Source of the DNA: Gammaproteobacteria bacterium
GTDB lineage: Bacteria; Pseudomonadota; Gammaproteobacteria; Pseudomonadales; Azotimanducaceae
Reading direction: 5' to 3'
Length of the DNA: 53,951 nucleotides
Assembly (NCBI GenBank): GCA_020832085.1
Contig: JAFIFJ010000077.1
Span: forward strand, 1-53,951
A program made the position numbers and the translations under genes. Below, piece by piece: positions 29,479-39,945 of the stretch. Below the pieces are notes generated by a model that did not search any database, was not told where the DNA came from, and was given only the letters and a program-made list of their open reading frames with translations. Position 1 is the first letter of the stretch. Every line of letters starts with the position of its first letter.

Positions 29479-31389
29479 ATGACCATGGACCAGGGCCTGA
29501 TCTTCGCCGTCCTCGTCCTGACCGTGGGGCTGTTTCTCTGGGGTCGCTGGCGCCATGACGCCGTGGCCATTGCCGCGCTGCTGGCCTGCGTGGCTTTCGG
29601 CCTCATTCCCAGTGGAGACGCTTTCGCCGGCTTCGGTCACCCAGCGGTGATCACCGTGGCGGCGGTGCTCGTCCTCAGTCGCGGACTGCAGAATGCCGGT
29701 GTGGTGGATCTCATGGCTGCGCGGCTGCTGCCGCGCAACGCCGGGCGGACGGTGACCATCGCCGCGCTCATGGCGCTCGGCGGTTTGCTGTCTGCCTTCA
29801 TGAACAATGTGGGTGCCATGGCGTTGCTCATGCCGGTGGCCATCAGCGTGGCGGGCCGGCATGGCCTCACCCCCGGGCAGGTCCTGATGCCGCTGGCTTT
29901 CGGCACCATTCTCGGGGGCATGGCCACCCTGATCGGGACACCGCCGAATCTCGTGGTCTCGGCCTTTCGTGCCGAACTAGGGGGAAGCGGGTTCGGGATG
30001 TTCGACTTCACCCCTGTGGGTGCCGGGGTGGCGGTCATCGGTATCATCTTCGTGGCGCTGTTCGGCTGGCGGCTGGTGCCGCCTCGTAAGGCCACCGATG
30101 TGGAGAGCTTCGAGACGGGCAAGTACCTCACGGAGGCCCGGGTCACGGAGATCAGCAAAGTCCGGGGCAAGACCGTCCGCGAAGCAGAGGCCATGCTGGA
30201 GGACGCTGATGCGCAGATCATCCGTCTGGTCCGGGATCAGCACTGGCTGAGTGCGCCGAGACCGGGACGGGTGCTGCGTCGTGGTGACATCCTGGTCATC
30301 GAAGCCGAGCCGGAAGCCCTGGCCTCCGTACTCAGCACCCTCGGCCTGCGTCTGGAAGAGCAGGTCGAGACCGAGGCGGAGACCGAGGAGGACGAGGAGC
30401 AGGGCAAAGGGACCGCAGAGGAGGAGCGCCGCGACGACTCCGAAGCGGTCGCAGCGCAACCCGAGGACGACGCGGAGACCGCCGCGGAGGAGGCTGACGC
30501 CGAGGAGGTGAAGGACAGCAAACCGGATTCCGACGAGGTGGTCATGCGGGAACTGGTGGCGCGGCCGGGATCGGCGCTGATCGGCAGGAGCGCCAGCGAC
30601 ATCGAGCTGCGCACGCGCTACAGCCTCAATCTGCTGGCGGTGTCCCGGCAGGGGCACCACAGCATCAAACGTCTGCGCTCCACGGCCATCGAGGCGGGAG
30701 ACGTCCTGCTCATGCAGGGATCCCCCGAGGCCATTGCGTCCTTCTCCGGTGACTACGCCTGCGTGCCTCTGGCCGAACGGGTCCTCGGTATTGCCGACAA
30801 GCGGGTCACCACCATTGCCGCGGTGATCATGGCGGGGGCTGTCGGTGGCGCCGCACTGGGACTGGTTCCGGCGGCCATGTCATTCGTGGCCGGTGTGCTG
30901 GCCTACATGCTGCTGCGGGTGGTGCCGCCCCGCAGTCTCTACGACGCCATCGACTGGCCGGTGATCATTCTGCTCGGGGCGCTGATTCCGGTGGCCGGGG
31001 CCATGGCCACCACCGGGGCGGCAGATCTGCTCGCCAGCTTGCTGGTTCAGGGAGTCGCTCAGGGCAATGCCGTGTTCGCCCTGGCCCTGATTCTGGTGGT
31101 GACCATGACCCTGTCGGACTTCATGAACAATGCGGCCACCGCCGCGGTCATGTGTCCCATTGCCATCAGTACCGCTGCGACCCTGTCGGTGAGTCCGGAT
31201 TCGTTTCTGATGGCCGTGGCCATCGGCGCCTCCTGCGCCTTCCTCACGCCCATCGGGCACCAGAACAACACCCTGATTCTGGGCCCCGGTGGCTTCCGCT
31301 TCGGGGACTACTGGAAACTGGGTCTGCCCATGGAGCTGCTGGTGATCGCGGTCAGCCTGCCCCTGCTGCTGCTGGTGTGGCCGTTGTAA
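29479..31389 (+). CDS. SLC13-type anion/divalent-anion transporter with two RCK-C-like domains
   Basis: A 636-residue transporter of the SLC13/citrate-transporter group. About five membrane segments (1-200) carry FMNNVGAMALLMPVAI and LIGTPPNLVVSAF. Two TrkA-C-like cytoplasmic domains follow (about 212-285 and 355-425). The second membrane half (about 440-636) has SDFMNNAATAAVMCPIAIS and IGHQNNTLILGPGGF. The N-N/T repeats are the substrate and Na+ sites of the family. Between the two RCK-C units lies a 60-residue Glu/Asp-rich linker (292-353), unusual for the family. ATG 29479 has AGGAG upstream. The substrate (sulfate, dicarboxylate or other anion) is unknown. Confidence 0.88.
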   Translation: MTMDQGLIFAVLVLTVGLFLWGRWRHDAVAIAALLACVAFGLIPSGDAFAGFGHPAVITVAAVLVLSRGLQNAGVVDLMAARLLPRNAGRTVTIAALMALGGLLSAFMNNVGAMALLMPVAISVAGRHGLTPGQVLMPLAFGTILGGMATLIGTPPNLVVSAFRAELGGSGFGMFDFTPVGAGVAVIGIIFVALFGWRLVPPRKATDVESFETGKYLTEARVTEISKVRGKTVREAEAMLEDADAQIIRLVRDQHWLSAPRPGRVLRRGDILVIEAEPEALASVLSTLGLRLEEQVETEAETEEDEEQGKGTAEEERRDDSEAVAAQPEDDAETAAEEADAEEVKDSKPDSDEVVMRELVARPGSALIGRSASDIELRTRYSLNLLAVSRQGHHSIKRLRSTAIEAGDVLLMQGSPEAIASFSGDYACVPLAERVLGIADKRVTTIAAVIMAGAVGGAALGLVPAAMSFVAGVLAYMLLRVVPPRSLYDAIDWPVIILLGALIPVAGAMATTGAADLLASLLVQGVAQGNAVFALALILVVTMTLSDFMNNAATAAVMCPIAISTAATLSVSPDSFLMAVAIGASCAFLTPIGHQNNTLILGPGGFRFGDYWKLGLPMELLVIAVSLPLLLLVWPL

Positions 31390-31448
31390 AGGATCAAGGC
31401 GGCGCTACAGGGGGGTCGTGAAAGTCCGCGAATCGCTTGCAAGTTGTC

Positions 31449-31471
31449 GATCCCGCGGGCCGCTCCCACGG
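31449..31471. repeat. Possible degenerate REP-like element
   Basis: GATCCCGCGGGCCGCTCCCA resembles the REP core found at 8342, 17060 and 53842, including the CTCCCACGG end, but the stem is shortened. It lies in the 170-base gap before the SDR gene. Confidence 0.3.
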
Positions 31472-31559
31472 ACGGTTTGCGACGGCCTCGGCAGGCGCGA
31501 CCGGGTCCCGGCTGCAGCGGCGCCTTGGTATTCTTTGAGCGAAGAGAGGAGGAGAGGCC

Positions 31560-32354
31560 ATGGGAACCGTTCGGGTCGTGCTGTTACCGCTGCTGCTTGC
31601 CCTGCTGCTGCCCGGTCTCGCCGTGGCGGAGGACCCCTGGCGTGGCAAGGTGGCGATCATCACCGGTTCGTCCAGCGGCCTCGGTTACGAGCTGGCCAGG
31701 CTCGCAGCCGGCAAGGACATGAAACTGGTCCTGGCGGACATCAATCTCGGCCCGTCGGCGGCGCTGGTGAGCCGGATCCTGGCAGAGGGCGGCGAGGCGG
31801 TGGCCATCGAAGTGGATCTGGCCGAGCGCGAGCAGCGCTCGCGGGTCATCGAGACGGCGCTTGCCGAGTACGGCACCGTCGACTACCTCTTCAACAACGC
31901 CGGCTACTCCTACCTCGCCACCCTGGAGCAGATGGACGTCGACATGGCGCAGCATCTGTTCGAGGTCAACTACTGGGCCTACGTGGATCTGGCCAATCAG
32001 GTGATCCCGATCATGAAAGCCCAGGGCAGCGGCAGCATCCTGAACGTGGTCTCGATTCTGGCCCATCGCCGGGCGCCACCGGGGACCGGGCACTATGCCG
32101 CCAGCAAGGCAGCGCTGGTGGGAATGTTCCAGGCGGCAGCTGCGGAACTCGAGCCCTATGGCATCAGGGTGTTTCTGGCTTCGCCGGGCGGCATGCGCAC
32201 CAACATCGGCCGCAATGCCGTCGGACCCCTGGCGGAGGCCCGGCGGGATCGTGCCGATGACTGGGAGCCGCCCGAGATCGCTGCGCGGGACATTTTTGCC
32301 GCCATGCTCGAAGATGAAGTGCTGTTCTTTCCTGGCCAAGTCGAGGGTCCCTGA
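31560..32354 (+). CDS. Short-chain dehydrogenase/reductase with an N-terminal signal-like segment
   Basis: A 264-residue classical SDR: cofactor motif TGSSSGLG, NNAG, catalytic Ser in NVVSI, and YAASK (Tyr and Lys of the triad). The residue after strand 2 is Asp (LADIN), which favours NAD(H). Unusually, a hydrophobic stretch LLPLLLALLLPGLAVAED occupies residues 8-25, before the Rossmann fold at about residue 30. It looks like a signal peptide or membrane anchor. AGGAGGAGAGG precedes the ATG, so the start is firm. The stop overlaps the amidohydrolase start, implying a shared pathway. The substrate is unknown. Confidence 0.87.
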   Translation: MGTVRVVLLPLLLALLLPGLAVAEDPWRGKVAIITGSSSGLGYELARLAAGKDMKLVLADINLGPSAALVSRILAEGGEAVAIEVDLAEREQRSRVIETALAEYGTVDYLFNNAGYSYLATLEQMDVDMAQHLFEVNYWAYVDLANQVIPIMKAQGSGSILNVVSILAHRRAPPGTGHYAASKAALVGMFQAAAAELEPYGIRVFLASPGGMRTNIGRNAVGPLAEARRDRADDWEPPEIAARDIFAAMLEDEVLFFPGQVEGP

Positions 32355-33373
32355 TGCCACTGGTTACTGACGCCGAACATCTGGCCTGGCTGGCCCGGGT
32401 CGAAGAAGCGATCCTGGAGCCGGCCTTGCCGATCTGCGATCCCCATCACCACCTCTGGGACCGGGATGGCTCCCGCTACCTGCTGCACGAGCTGCTGGCA
32501 GACCTCGACAGTGGTCACAACGTGGTGTCCACCGTGTTCATCGAATGCTCGGCCATGTACCGGGCCGACGGACCGGAAGCTTTGCGTCCGGTGGGGGAGA
32601 CCGAGTTTGTCAATGGCGTGGCGGCCATGAGTGCCAGCGGCGGCTATGGACCGGTCCGGGCCTGTGCCGGCATCGTCGGTTTTGCGGACCTGCTGCTCGG
32701 GGACGCGGTCGTGGAGGTGCTCGAAGCCCACCTGGCAGCCAGCTCCCGGTTCCGGGGCATTCGCCACGCGGCGGGTTTCGATCCGAGCCCCGACGTGCGC
32801 AATTCCCACACCAACCCCCCCGCGGGCCTCTATGGTCTCGAGGACTTCCGCCGCGGTTTCGCCCGGCTCGCCCCCCTCGGGCTGAGCTTCGAAGCCTGGC
32901 AGTACCACCATCAGCTGCCGCAACTGACAGATCTGGCCCGGGCGTTTCCGGAAACCACCATCATTCTCAATCACTTCAGCGGGCCCCTGGGAATCGGGCC
33001 CTACGAGGGCCACGCGGAAGCGATCTTCAGCCAGTGGCGCGAGGATCTCGCCGAGCTGGCGCGCTGTCCCAACGTGGTGGCGAAGCTTGGCGGACTGGTG
33101 ATGCCCATCAACGGCTTCGGCTTCCACAAGCGCAGTGAGCCTGCCACGTCCGAGGAACTGGCCGCGGCCACCGGCAATTGGTACCGGCATGCGCTGGAGT
33201 GTTTCGGGGTAGACCGCTGCATGTTCGAGAGCAACTTCCCGGTGGACAAGGCCAGCTGCTCCTATGCGGTACTGTGGAACAGCTTCAAGCGCCTGGCCTC
33301 GGGCTACTCGTCGGCCGAGAAGGCGGCGCTGTTCCGGGAGACGGCGGAGCGTGTCTATCGCATCGTGCCCTGA
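32354..33373 (+). CDS. Amidohydrolase-family TIM-barrel metal hydrolase (PF04909 type)
   Basis: A 339-residue cytoplasmic hydrolase. The metal-binding motif CDPHHHLWDRDG lies near residues 28-39. Later come IRHAAGFDPSP, a His in ILNHFSG and the C-terminal MFESNFPVDK, which contributes the catalytic Asp. These mark the Amidohydro_2 group, which includes lactonases and decarboxylases of sugar and aromatic pathways. It is coupled to the SDR by a TGATG overlap, so an oxidation-then-ring-opening pair is a reasonable guess. It is the last gene of the inserted block before mnmG. Confidence 0.88.
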   Translation: MPLVTDAEHLAWLARVEEAILEPALPICDPHHHLWDRDGSRYLLHELLADLDSGHNVVSTVFIECSAMYRADGPEALRPVGETEFVNGVAAMSASGGYGPVRACAGIVGFADLLLGDAVVEVLEAHLAASSRFRGIRHAAGFDPSPDVRNSHTNPPAGLYGLEDFRRGFARLAPLGLSFEAWQYHHQLPQLTDLARAFPETTIILNHFSGPLGIGPYEGHAEAIFSQWREDLAELARCPNVVAKLGGLVMPINGFGFHKRSEPATSEELAAATGNWYRHALECFGVDRCMFESNFPVDKASCSYAVLWNSFKRLASGYSSAEKAALFRETAERVYRIVP

Positions 33374-33422
33374 TGCGGCTGTATGATGCGCGGTTCGCCA
33401 AGCGACTGCAGACCAGAAGGCC

Positions 33423-35306
33423 ATGGAACACCCGGACAGCTTCGACGTCATCGTCATCGGCGGCGGTCACGCCGGTACCGAGGCCGCGCTGGCGGCTGCG
33501 CGCAGCGGTGCCCGCACCCTGCTGCTGACCCAGAGTATCGAGACCATCGGCCAGATGTCCTGCAACCCCGCCATCGGCGGTATTGGCAAGACCCATCTGG
33601 TCAAGGAAATCGATGCCTTGGGCGGTGCCATGGCCCGGGCCACCGATCAGGCCGGCATCCAGTTTCGCGTTCTCAACGCCCGCAAGGGTCCTGCGGTGCG
33701 GGCCACCCGCGCCCAGGCCGACCGGGTGCTCTATCGCAACGCCATCCGCCGCATCGTCGAGGCCCAGCCGGGCTTGTCCATTTTCCAGCAGTCGGTGACC
33801 GACCTGCGGGTGGAAGGGGACCGCGTCACCGGAGTCGTGACCCAGATGGGGCTGGTGTTCGCCGCACGCGCGGTGGTCCTGACTACGGGTACCTTCCTCG
33901 GCGGGCGCATTCATATCGGGCTCGAGCAGCACGAGGGTGGTCGCGCCGGCGATGCGCCCTCCAATGCTCTAGCGAAGCGCCTGCGGGCGCTGCCGTTTCG
34001 TGTGGGCCGACTGAAGACCGGCACGCCGCCCCGTATCGATGGCCGCAGCGTCGATTTCTCGGTGATGGAACCCCAGCCTGGTGATACGCCGGAGCCGGTG
34101 ATGTCCTATCTCGGTTCCGTGGCCGAGCACCCGCGGCAGGTACCGTGCTGGATCACCCGCACCAATGCCTCCACCCACGACATCATTCGCGCCGGTCTCG
34201 ATCGTTCGCCCATGTACTCCGGCGTCATCGAAGGGGTGGGGCCGCGCTATTGCCCCTCGGTGGAGGACAAGGTGGTCCGCTTCGCGGACAAGGATTCCCA
34301 CCAGATCTTCGTCGAGCCGGAAGGCCTCGACACCTTCGAGCTGTATCCCAATGGCATTTCCACCAGCCTGCCCTTCGACGTGCAGATGGCGCTGGTCCGG
34401 TCCATCCGTGGTTTCGAGCAGGCCCACATCACCCGCCCGGGCTATGCCATCGAGTACGACTACTTCGATCCCCGGGATCTTTCCCCGACCCTGGAGACCA
34501 AAGTCATCGGGGGATTGTTCTTCGCGGGGCAGATCAACGGCACCACGGGCTACGAAGAGGCGGCGGCCCAGGGGCTGATGGCCGGGTTGAATGCAGCGCG
34601 GCAGGTGGCGGGCCAGCCGGGCTGGACGCCGCGGCGGGATGAGGCCTACATCGGTGTGCTCATCGACGACTTGATCCGGCTCGGAACCAGCGAGCCCTAT
34701 CGCATGTTCACCAGCCGGGCCGAGTTCCGGCTGCTGCTGCGGCAAGACAACGCCGACTTCCGCCTGACGCCTGCCGGCCGGGAACTCGGACTGGTGGATG
34801 ATGAGCGCTGGCAAGCCTTTGCTACCCGGCGCGATGCGGTGGCGTCGGCACTGACGCATCTGAAGACGACGCGGATCGCGCCGGAATCGCCGGCCGCCGG
34901 AAGGCTGGCCTCGCTCTGTGGAGAGAACCTGGAGCGGGAGAAGACCCTGGAGGCGCTGCTGCGGCGTCCGGCCATTACCCTCGAACGGCTCAAGGAAGTG
35001 GTCGAGCTGCCGACCATGGCGGCGGACGTGGCGGAGCAGGTTGAGGTTCAGGTCAAGTATCTGGGCTACATCAACCGCCAGCAGACCGAAGTGGAACGGG
35101 TGCGCCGCCACGAGGATACGGTGCTGCCGCCGGACCTCGATTACACCGAGGTGGACGGGTTGTCCAACGAGGTGCGGCAGAAGCTCTCTGCAGCAAGGCC
35201 GGACAATCTGGCGCGGGCGAGCCGTATCCCCGGGGTGACGCCGGCGGCGCTCTCGCAACTGCTGATCCATCTGAAGAAGCAGGGTGCGCTGGCGCGCAGC
35301 GCGTGA
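33423..35306 (+). CDS. mnmG: tRNA uridine-5-carboxymethylaminomethylation enzyme MnmG
   Basis: A 627-residue FAD- and NADH-using partner of MnmE in wobble uridine modification. Visible motifs are the FAD-binding [40 protein letters not shown], the [11 protein letters not shown] segment with its conserved Lys/Thr, and [20 protein letters not shown]. The C-terminal helical domain includes [16 protein letters not shown]. It is the first gene of mnmG-rsmG-parA-parB; the stop overlaps the rsmG GTG. Confidence 0.98.
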   Translation: MEHPDSFDVIVIGGGHAGTEAALAAARSGARTLLLTQSIETIGQMSCNPAIGGIGKTHLVKEIDALGGAMARATDQAGIQFRVLNARKGPAVRATRAQADRVLYRNAIRRIVEAQPGLSIFQQSVTDLRVEGDRVTGVVTQMGLVFAARAVVLTTGTFLGGRIHIGLEQHEGGRAGDAPSNALAKRLRALPFRVGRLKTGTPPRIDGRSVDFSVMEPQPGDTPEPVMSYLGSVAEHPRQVPCWITRTNASTHDIIRAGLDRSPMYSGVIEGVGPRYCPSVEDKVVRFADKDSHQIFVEPEGLDTFELYPNGISTSLPFDVQMALVRSIRGFEQAHITRPGYAIEYDYFDPRDLSPTLETKVIGGLFFAGQINGTTGYEEAAAQGLMAGLNAARQVAGQPGWTPRRDEAYIGVLIDDLIRLGTSEPYRMFTSRAEFRLLLRQDNADFRLTPAGRELGLVDDERWQAFATRRDAVASALTHLKTTRIAPESPAAGRLASLCGENLEREKTLEALLRRPAITLERLKEVVELPTMAADVAEQVEVQVKYLGYINRQQTEVERVRRHEDTVLPPDLDYTEVDGLSNEVRQKLSAARPDNLARASRIPGVTPAALSQLLIHLKKQGALARSA

Positions 35307-35959
35307 CCCAAGCTGATCGCCTCGCCCAGGGGCTGGCCGCCACGGGGGTGATCGCTGACGGCAGGGCCCTCGAGCAACTTGCCGGCTGGCTTGCCCTGCA
35401 TCAGCGCTGGTCGCGGCGGATCAATCTCACGGGCCCGGCCGATGCCGACGAACTGATCGACCGCCACTTGCTGGACTGTGCCAGAGTACTGCCCATGCTG
35501 CCGCGAGGTCCGCTGGTGGACGTGGGCAGCGGTGCCGGACTGCCAGGACTGGTGGTGGCCATTATGGAGCCGTCGCGCAGCATGTTCCTGCTCGAGATTC
35601 TGGAGCGGCGCTGCGCTTTTCTGGAGCAGGCCGCGCTGACCCTGGGTCTGGACAACGTAAGCGTGGTCCGTGCCCGCTGCGAGGATTGGCGGCCACCGGT
35701 GAAGCTGGCCGGAGTGCTGGCACGGGCAGTGGCGCCGTTGCCGAAGCTGCTGGCCATGACGGCACCGCTGATGGCCGACGGCACGCCCCTGTTCGCCATG
35801 AAGGGACCGGGCTGGCGCGATGAAGTCGCTGATCTGCCGGCCCACATTCGCCTGACCGGGCAGGAGCACTATCGTCTGCCCGGCCGCGATCACGATCACG
35901 TCCTGCTGCGCCTGGAGCAGCAGGTCGACGACGACAGCTGTCATGAGGAGGGGGGCTGA
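35303..35959 (+). CDS. rsmG: 16S rRNA m7G527 methyltransferase
   Basis: A 218-residue SAM-dependent methyltransferase. Its SAM motif is [17 protein letters not shown], preceded by the family sequence [10 protein letters not shown] and [29 protein letters not shown] follows later. The start is a GTG overlapping the mnmG stop (GTGA). The stop overlaps the parA ATG by one base. Length is normal for the family. Confidence 0.96.
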   Translation: MTQADRLAQGLAATGVIADGRALEQLAGWLALHQRWSRRINLTGPADADELIDRHLLDCARVLPMLPRGPLVDVGSGAGLPGLVVAIMEPSRSMFLLEILERRCAFLEQAALTLGLDNVSVVRARCEDWRPPVKLAGVLARAVAPLPKLLAMTAPLMADGTPLFAMKGPGWRDEVADLPAHIRLTGQEHYRLPGRDHDHVLLRLEQQVDDDSCHEEGG

Positions 35960-36744
35960 TGGGCCGTATCCTGGCCATCACCAACCAGAAAGGTGGTGTC
36001 GGCAAGACCACCAGTAGCGTCAATCTGGCCGCCTCGCTGGCGGCCCTGGGCCGGCGCGTGCTGCTGGTGGACCTCGATCCGCAGGGCAATGCCACCATGG
36101 GCTGCGGGATCGACAAGAAGGCGCTTCACGGCACGGTCTGCGACCTCCTGCTCGATGACGGCGTGGCAGCCGATGAAGTGCTGAAGCGGGCGCCGGAACC
36201 AGCGCCCGGATTCGATCTGCTGCCGGCCAACGCGGATCTGACGGCGGCGGAGGTGGAGCTGCTTGCGATGGCCCAGCGGGAGTACCGCCTGCGGTCGGTA
36301 CTCAACGGCATCCGGGATCGCTACGACTGGATCCTCATCGATTGCCCGCCGAGCCTGTCCATTCTTACCGTCAATGCCCTCACGGCGGCGGACGGGGTCA
36401 TCATCCCCATGCAGTGCGAGTACTATGCCCTCGAAGGCCTGAGCGCCCTGCTCGACACGGTGGCAGCGGTGCGGGAACGGACCAATCCCGCCCTCGAGAT
36501 CGAGGGTCTGCTGCGGACCATGTACGATCCCCGCAACAGCCTGACCCGTGACGTTTCCCGCCAGCTGATTCAGCACTTCGGGGAGCGGGTCTACAGGACG
36601 GTCATTCCGCGCAATGTTCGGCTCGCGGAGTCGCCGAGCCATGGCTTGCCGGTGCTGGCCTATGATCGTCTGTCACGGGGGGCGGTGGCCTATCAGGCGC
36701 TGGCAGGCGAACTCAGTCGCCGCCACGCGAATAGCGTGCCCTGA
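35959..36744 (+). CDS. parA: Chromosome partitioning ATPase ParA
   Basis: A 261-residue deviant Walker-A ATPase (Soj group) that moves ParB-parS complexes. The start [20 protein letters not shown] shows the signature KGGVGKTT. Walker A' DLDPQGN and Walker B ILIDCPPSL follow, with FHGLPVLAYD-like SHGLPVLAYD near the end. It lacks the N-terminal HTH of plasmid ParA proteins, as expected for a chromosomal Soj protein. It is coupled to rsmG and 63 bases before parB. Confidence 0.97.
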   Translation: MGRILAITNQKGGVGKTTSSVNLAASLAALGRRVLLVDLDPQGNATMGCGIDKKALHGTVCDLLLDDGVAADEVLKRAPEPAPGFDLLPANADLTAAEVELLAMAQREYRLRSVLNGIRDRYDWILIDCPPSLSILTVNALTAADGVIIPMQCEYYALEGLSALLDTVAAVRERTNPALEIEGLLRTMYDPRNSLTRDVSRQLIQHFGERVYRTVIPRNVRLAESPSHGLPVLAYDRLSRGAVAYQALAGELSRRHANSVP

Positions 36745-36807
36745 ACGGGTTCGGCAAGCCTTCCGATGACGCTGATCTGTCAGCGCTGACCAGACGGGGA
36801 TGACAGC

Positions 36808-37713
36808 ATGGTGGTGCGGAAACGAGGACTCGGTCGCGGTCTCGACGCCCTGCTCGGTGGCAGCCGGCCGGCGACGGACACGCCGGCACCCGTGACGCCG
36901 GACCCGTCCGTGGAGGACGTGGCCACCGATGGCGAACGGCTCATGCGGCTGCCGGTGGAAGTGCTGCGGCGAGGACGCTTTCAGCCGCGGCGGGAAATGG
37001 ATCCCGAGCGCCTCGAAGAGCTGGCGGCCTCCATCCGCTCCCAGGGTGTGATGCAGCCCATTCTCGCCCGGCCACTGCCCGGCAAGGACGGTTACGAGAT
37101 CATTGCCGGCGAACGCCGTTGGCGCGCCGCCCAGCTCGCCGGTCTGGAACGGGTACCGGTCATCGTCCGTGATCTCGCCGACGAAGCCGCCATGGCCCTC
37201 GGCCTGATCGAGAACATCCAGCGTGAGGAACTCACACCCATCGAGGAAGCCGTTGCCCTGCAGCGCCTCATCGAGGAGTTCGGCATGACCCAGCAGGTGC
37301 TGGCGGACACCATCGGCAAGTCGCGCACCACGGTCACCAACATGCTGCGGCTCCTGAAGCTCGGGGGCGAAGTCCGAGAGCTGCTCGACCGTGGTGACCT
37401 CGAAATGGGTCACGCCAGAGCCTTGCTCACGCTGCCGGCAGCGGATCAGCTGGCCATTGGCCGGGAAGTGGTGGAAAAGGGCCTGTCGGTGCGCCAGACC
37501 GAGGCGCTGGCCCGGCGCCGCAGCGATCCGGCCAGCCCGGGCAAGGCGGCGAAACCCGGAACCGATGCCGATACGGTGGCGCTCGAAAGGCGGCTGTCGG
37601 ATCAGGTGGGTGCGCCCGTGAGTATCCGTCATTCGGCGCGGGGCAGTGGGCAGCTGGTGATCCGATACTCGAGTCTTGACGAACTCGAAGGCATCCTGGC
37701 GCACATCAAGTGA
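36808..37713 (+). CDS. parB: Chromosome partitioning protein ParB
   Basis: A 301-residue CTP-dependent parS-binding clamp. The N terminus KRGLGRGLDALLG is the ParA-stimulating motif. The ParB/Srx domain has GVMQPILARPL and the CTP-binding box GERRWRAAQLAG. The HTH is QQVLADTIGKSRTTVTNMLR, and the C-terminal dimerisation segment ends LVIRYSSLDELEGILAHI. Its predicted targets, two parS sites, lie in recF in this window. GGGGA lies about ten bases before the ATG. Confidence 0.97.
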   Translation: MVVRKRGLGRGLDALLGGSRPATDTPAPVTPDPSVEDVATDGERLMRLPVEVLRRGRFQPRREMDPERLEELAASIRSQGVMQPILARPLPGKDGYEIIAGERRWRAAQLAGLERVPVIVRDLADEAAMALGLIENIQREELTPIEEAVALQRLIEEFGMTQQVLADTIGKSRTTVTNMLRLLKLGGEVRELLDRGDLEMGHARALLTLPAADQLAIGREVVEKGLSVRQTEALARRRSDPASPGKAAKPGTDADTVALERRLSDQVGAPVSIRHSARGSGQLVIRYSSLDELEGILAHIK

Positions 37714-37753
37714 TGGCCCCATCGATTCTGATGGGTCAGGGGCCAGGGTTTCC

Positions 37754-37782
37754 TTGCGGTGGGCGGATGCCTTGCCTATAAT
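37754..37782 (+). promoter_or_regulatory. Promoter of the atp operon
   Basis: A -35 TTGCGG (37754-37759) and a consensus -10 TATAAT (37777-37782) are separated by 17 bases, 55 bases before the atpI start. A hairpin (CCCATC / GATGGG, 37718-37735) between parB and this promoter may separate the two units. Confidence 0.75.
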
Positions 37783-37837
37783 CCGCGCGCCTTTGAAGAG
37801 GCGCGGCCAAGGTGCATCCCAGGGTCTGCTGCACATC

Positions 37838-38233
37838 GTGAGCGGATGGTTCCGATCGCGCTGGCGAGTACTGCCGATTGCGGTCCGCATCGTCGGATTG
37901 CAGACGGCGGCGGCCCTGGCGACGGCTTTGATCCTGGGGTTGCTCACGGGCTCGTTTCAGCCCGCTCTCACCGGCGGCGCCTGCGCGGTGCTACCGAACG
38001 CCTGGATGGCCTGGCGGGTGCGAAACCGACCCGGCCGGGACCCGGCGGGGGAAGCCTGGCGGACGCTTCTCGGAGCGTTCGAGAAGCTGCTACTGACCGG
38101 CGGATTGCTGGCGTGGGCGCTGCTGCGCCTGAATGACTTGAGTGCGCCGGCGTTCTTCGCCGGTTTCATTGTCGCCCTGGCGGCGCATCACGCGGCCCTC
38201 GTGATCGTAACGAGGGAAGGACGAGAGGCCTGA
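37838..38233 (+). CDS. atpI: ATP synthase subunit I
   Basis: A 131-residue small membrane protein with four hydrophobic segments, the first gene of the atp operon, which assists assembly of the c-ring. The segments LQTAAALATALILGLLTGSF, GGACAVLPNAWMAWRVRN and LLTGGLLAWALLRL match the AtpI pattern. Similarity within this family is low, so position before atpB is the main evidence. The start GTG 37838 is the best in-frame choice after the promoter, but its ribosome-binding site is weak. Confidence 0.8.
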   Translation: MSGWFRSRWRVLPIAVRIVGLQTAAALATALILGLLTGSFQPALTGGACAVLPNAWMAWRVRNRPGRDPAGEAWRTLLGAFEKLLLTGGLLAWALLRLNDLSAPAFFAGFIVALAAHHAALVIVTREGREA

Positions 38234-39121
<888 letters not shown>

Positions 39122-39172
39122 CGGCGAACCAACCGATCCATTCATAGCAGAACTTTTTGAGCGGGAGCAGTC

Positions 39173-39394
39173 ATGGACATCATTTTTGCAGCGGCCCTTC
39201 TCCTCGGTATCGCGGCCATTGCGGGCGCGTTCGGGGTCAGCATCCTGGGCAGCAAATTCATCGAGAGCGTGGCGCGTCAGCCGGAGCAGCTGCCGGTGCT
39301 GCGTACCCAGCTCTTCATCATCCTGGGCCTGGTGGACGCCATCCCGATGATCGGCGTGGGTATCTCGCTGTACATCCTGTTCGTCCTGGCGTGA
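39173..39394 (+). CDS. atpE: ATP synthase F0 subunit c
   Basis: A 73-residue hairpin protein of two membrane helices. The polar loop is [11 protein letters not shown], and the proton-carrying Asp is in [13 protein letters not shown]. The sites around the Asp look proton-type rather than sodium-type. GCGGGAG lies before the ATG. It is a little shorter than E. coli subunit c at the N terminus. Confidence 0.98.
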   Translation: MDIIFAAALLLGIAAIAGAFGVSILGSKFIESVARQPEQLPVLRTQLFIILGLVDAIPMIGVGISLYILFVLA

Positions 39395-39456
39395 TGGCGG
39401 GCAGCGGTCACGCTGACTGCTGCGCGAAAAGTCGAGACAGACGAGGGGCTTGACGC

Positions 39457-39927
39457 ATGAACATCAATCTGACGCTGTTCGGCCAGATGATCGCGTTCTT
39501 CTTCTTTGTCTGGTTCTGCATGCGTCTGGTGTGGCCGCCGATCGTTGCGGCCATGGTGGCCCGGCAGGAACAGATAGCAGAAGGGCTCGAGACGGCTGAT
39601 CGGGCGAAGAAGGATCTCGATCTCGCCCAGAAGCGGGCGATGGACGAGCTCAAGAAGGCTCGGGCCGAAGCCGCCGAGATCATCGAGCAGGCACGCAAGC
39701 GCTCCGCTCAGATGGTAGAGGAGGCCCAGCGTGATGCCCGGGCCGAAGGTGAACGCCTGAAGCAGGCGGCAACCGCCGATGTCGAGCAGGAACTGCGCCG
39801 GGCGCGCGAAACGCTGCGGGCGGAGGTTTCCGCGCTGGCCGTGGTGGGTGCGGAGCGAATTCTCGAGCGCAGCGTGGACCCGCAAGCCCACGCCGAGATG
39901 CTCGATCGCCTCGTGGCCGATCTCTGA
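39457..39927 (+). CDS. atpF: ATP synthase F0 subunit b
   Basis: A 156-residue stator subunit with one N-terminal membrane helix (about 5-27, LFGQMIAFFFFVWFCMRLVW) and a long, charged, coiled-coil stalk to the C terminus. Length and start MNINLTLFGQMIAFF are typical of gammaproteobacteria. Confidence 0.97.
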   Translation: MNINLTLFGQMIAFFFFVWFCMRLVWPPIVAAMVARQEQIAEGLETADRAKKDLDLAQKRAMDELKKARAEAAEIIEQARKRSAQMVEEAQRDARAEGERLKQAATADVEQELRRARETLRAEVSALAVVGAERILERSVDPQAHAEMLDRLVADL

Positions 39928-39945
39928 CGCTGGCTGGGAAGTCTC

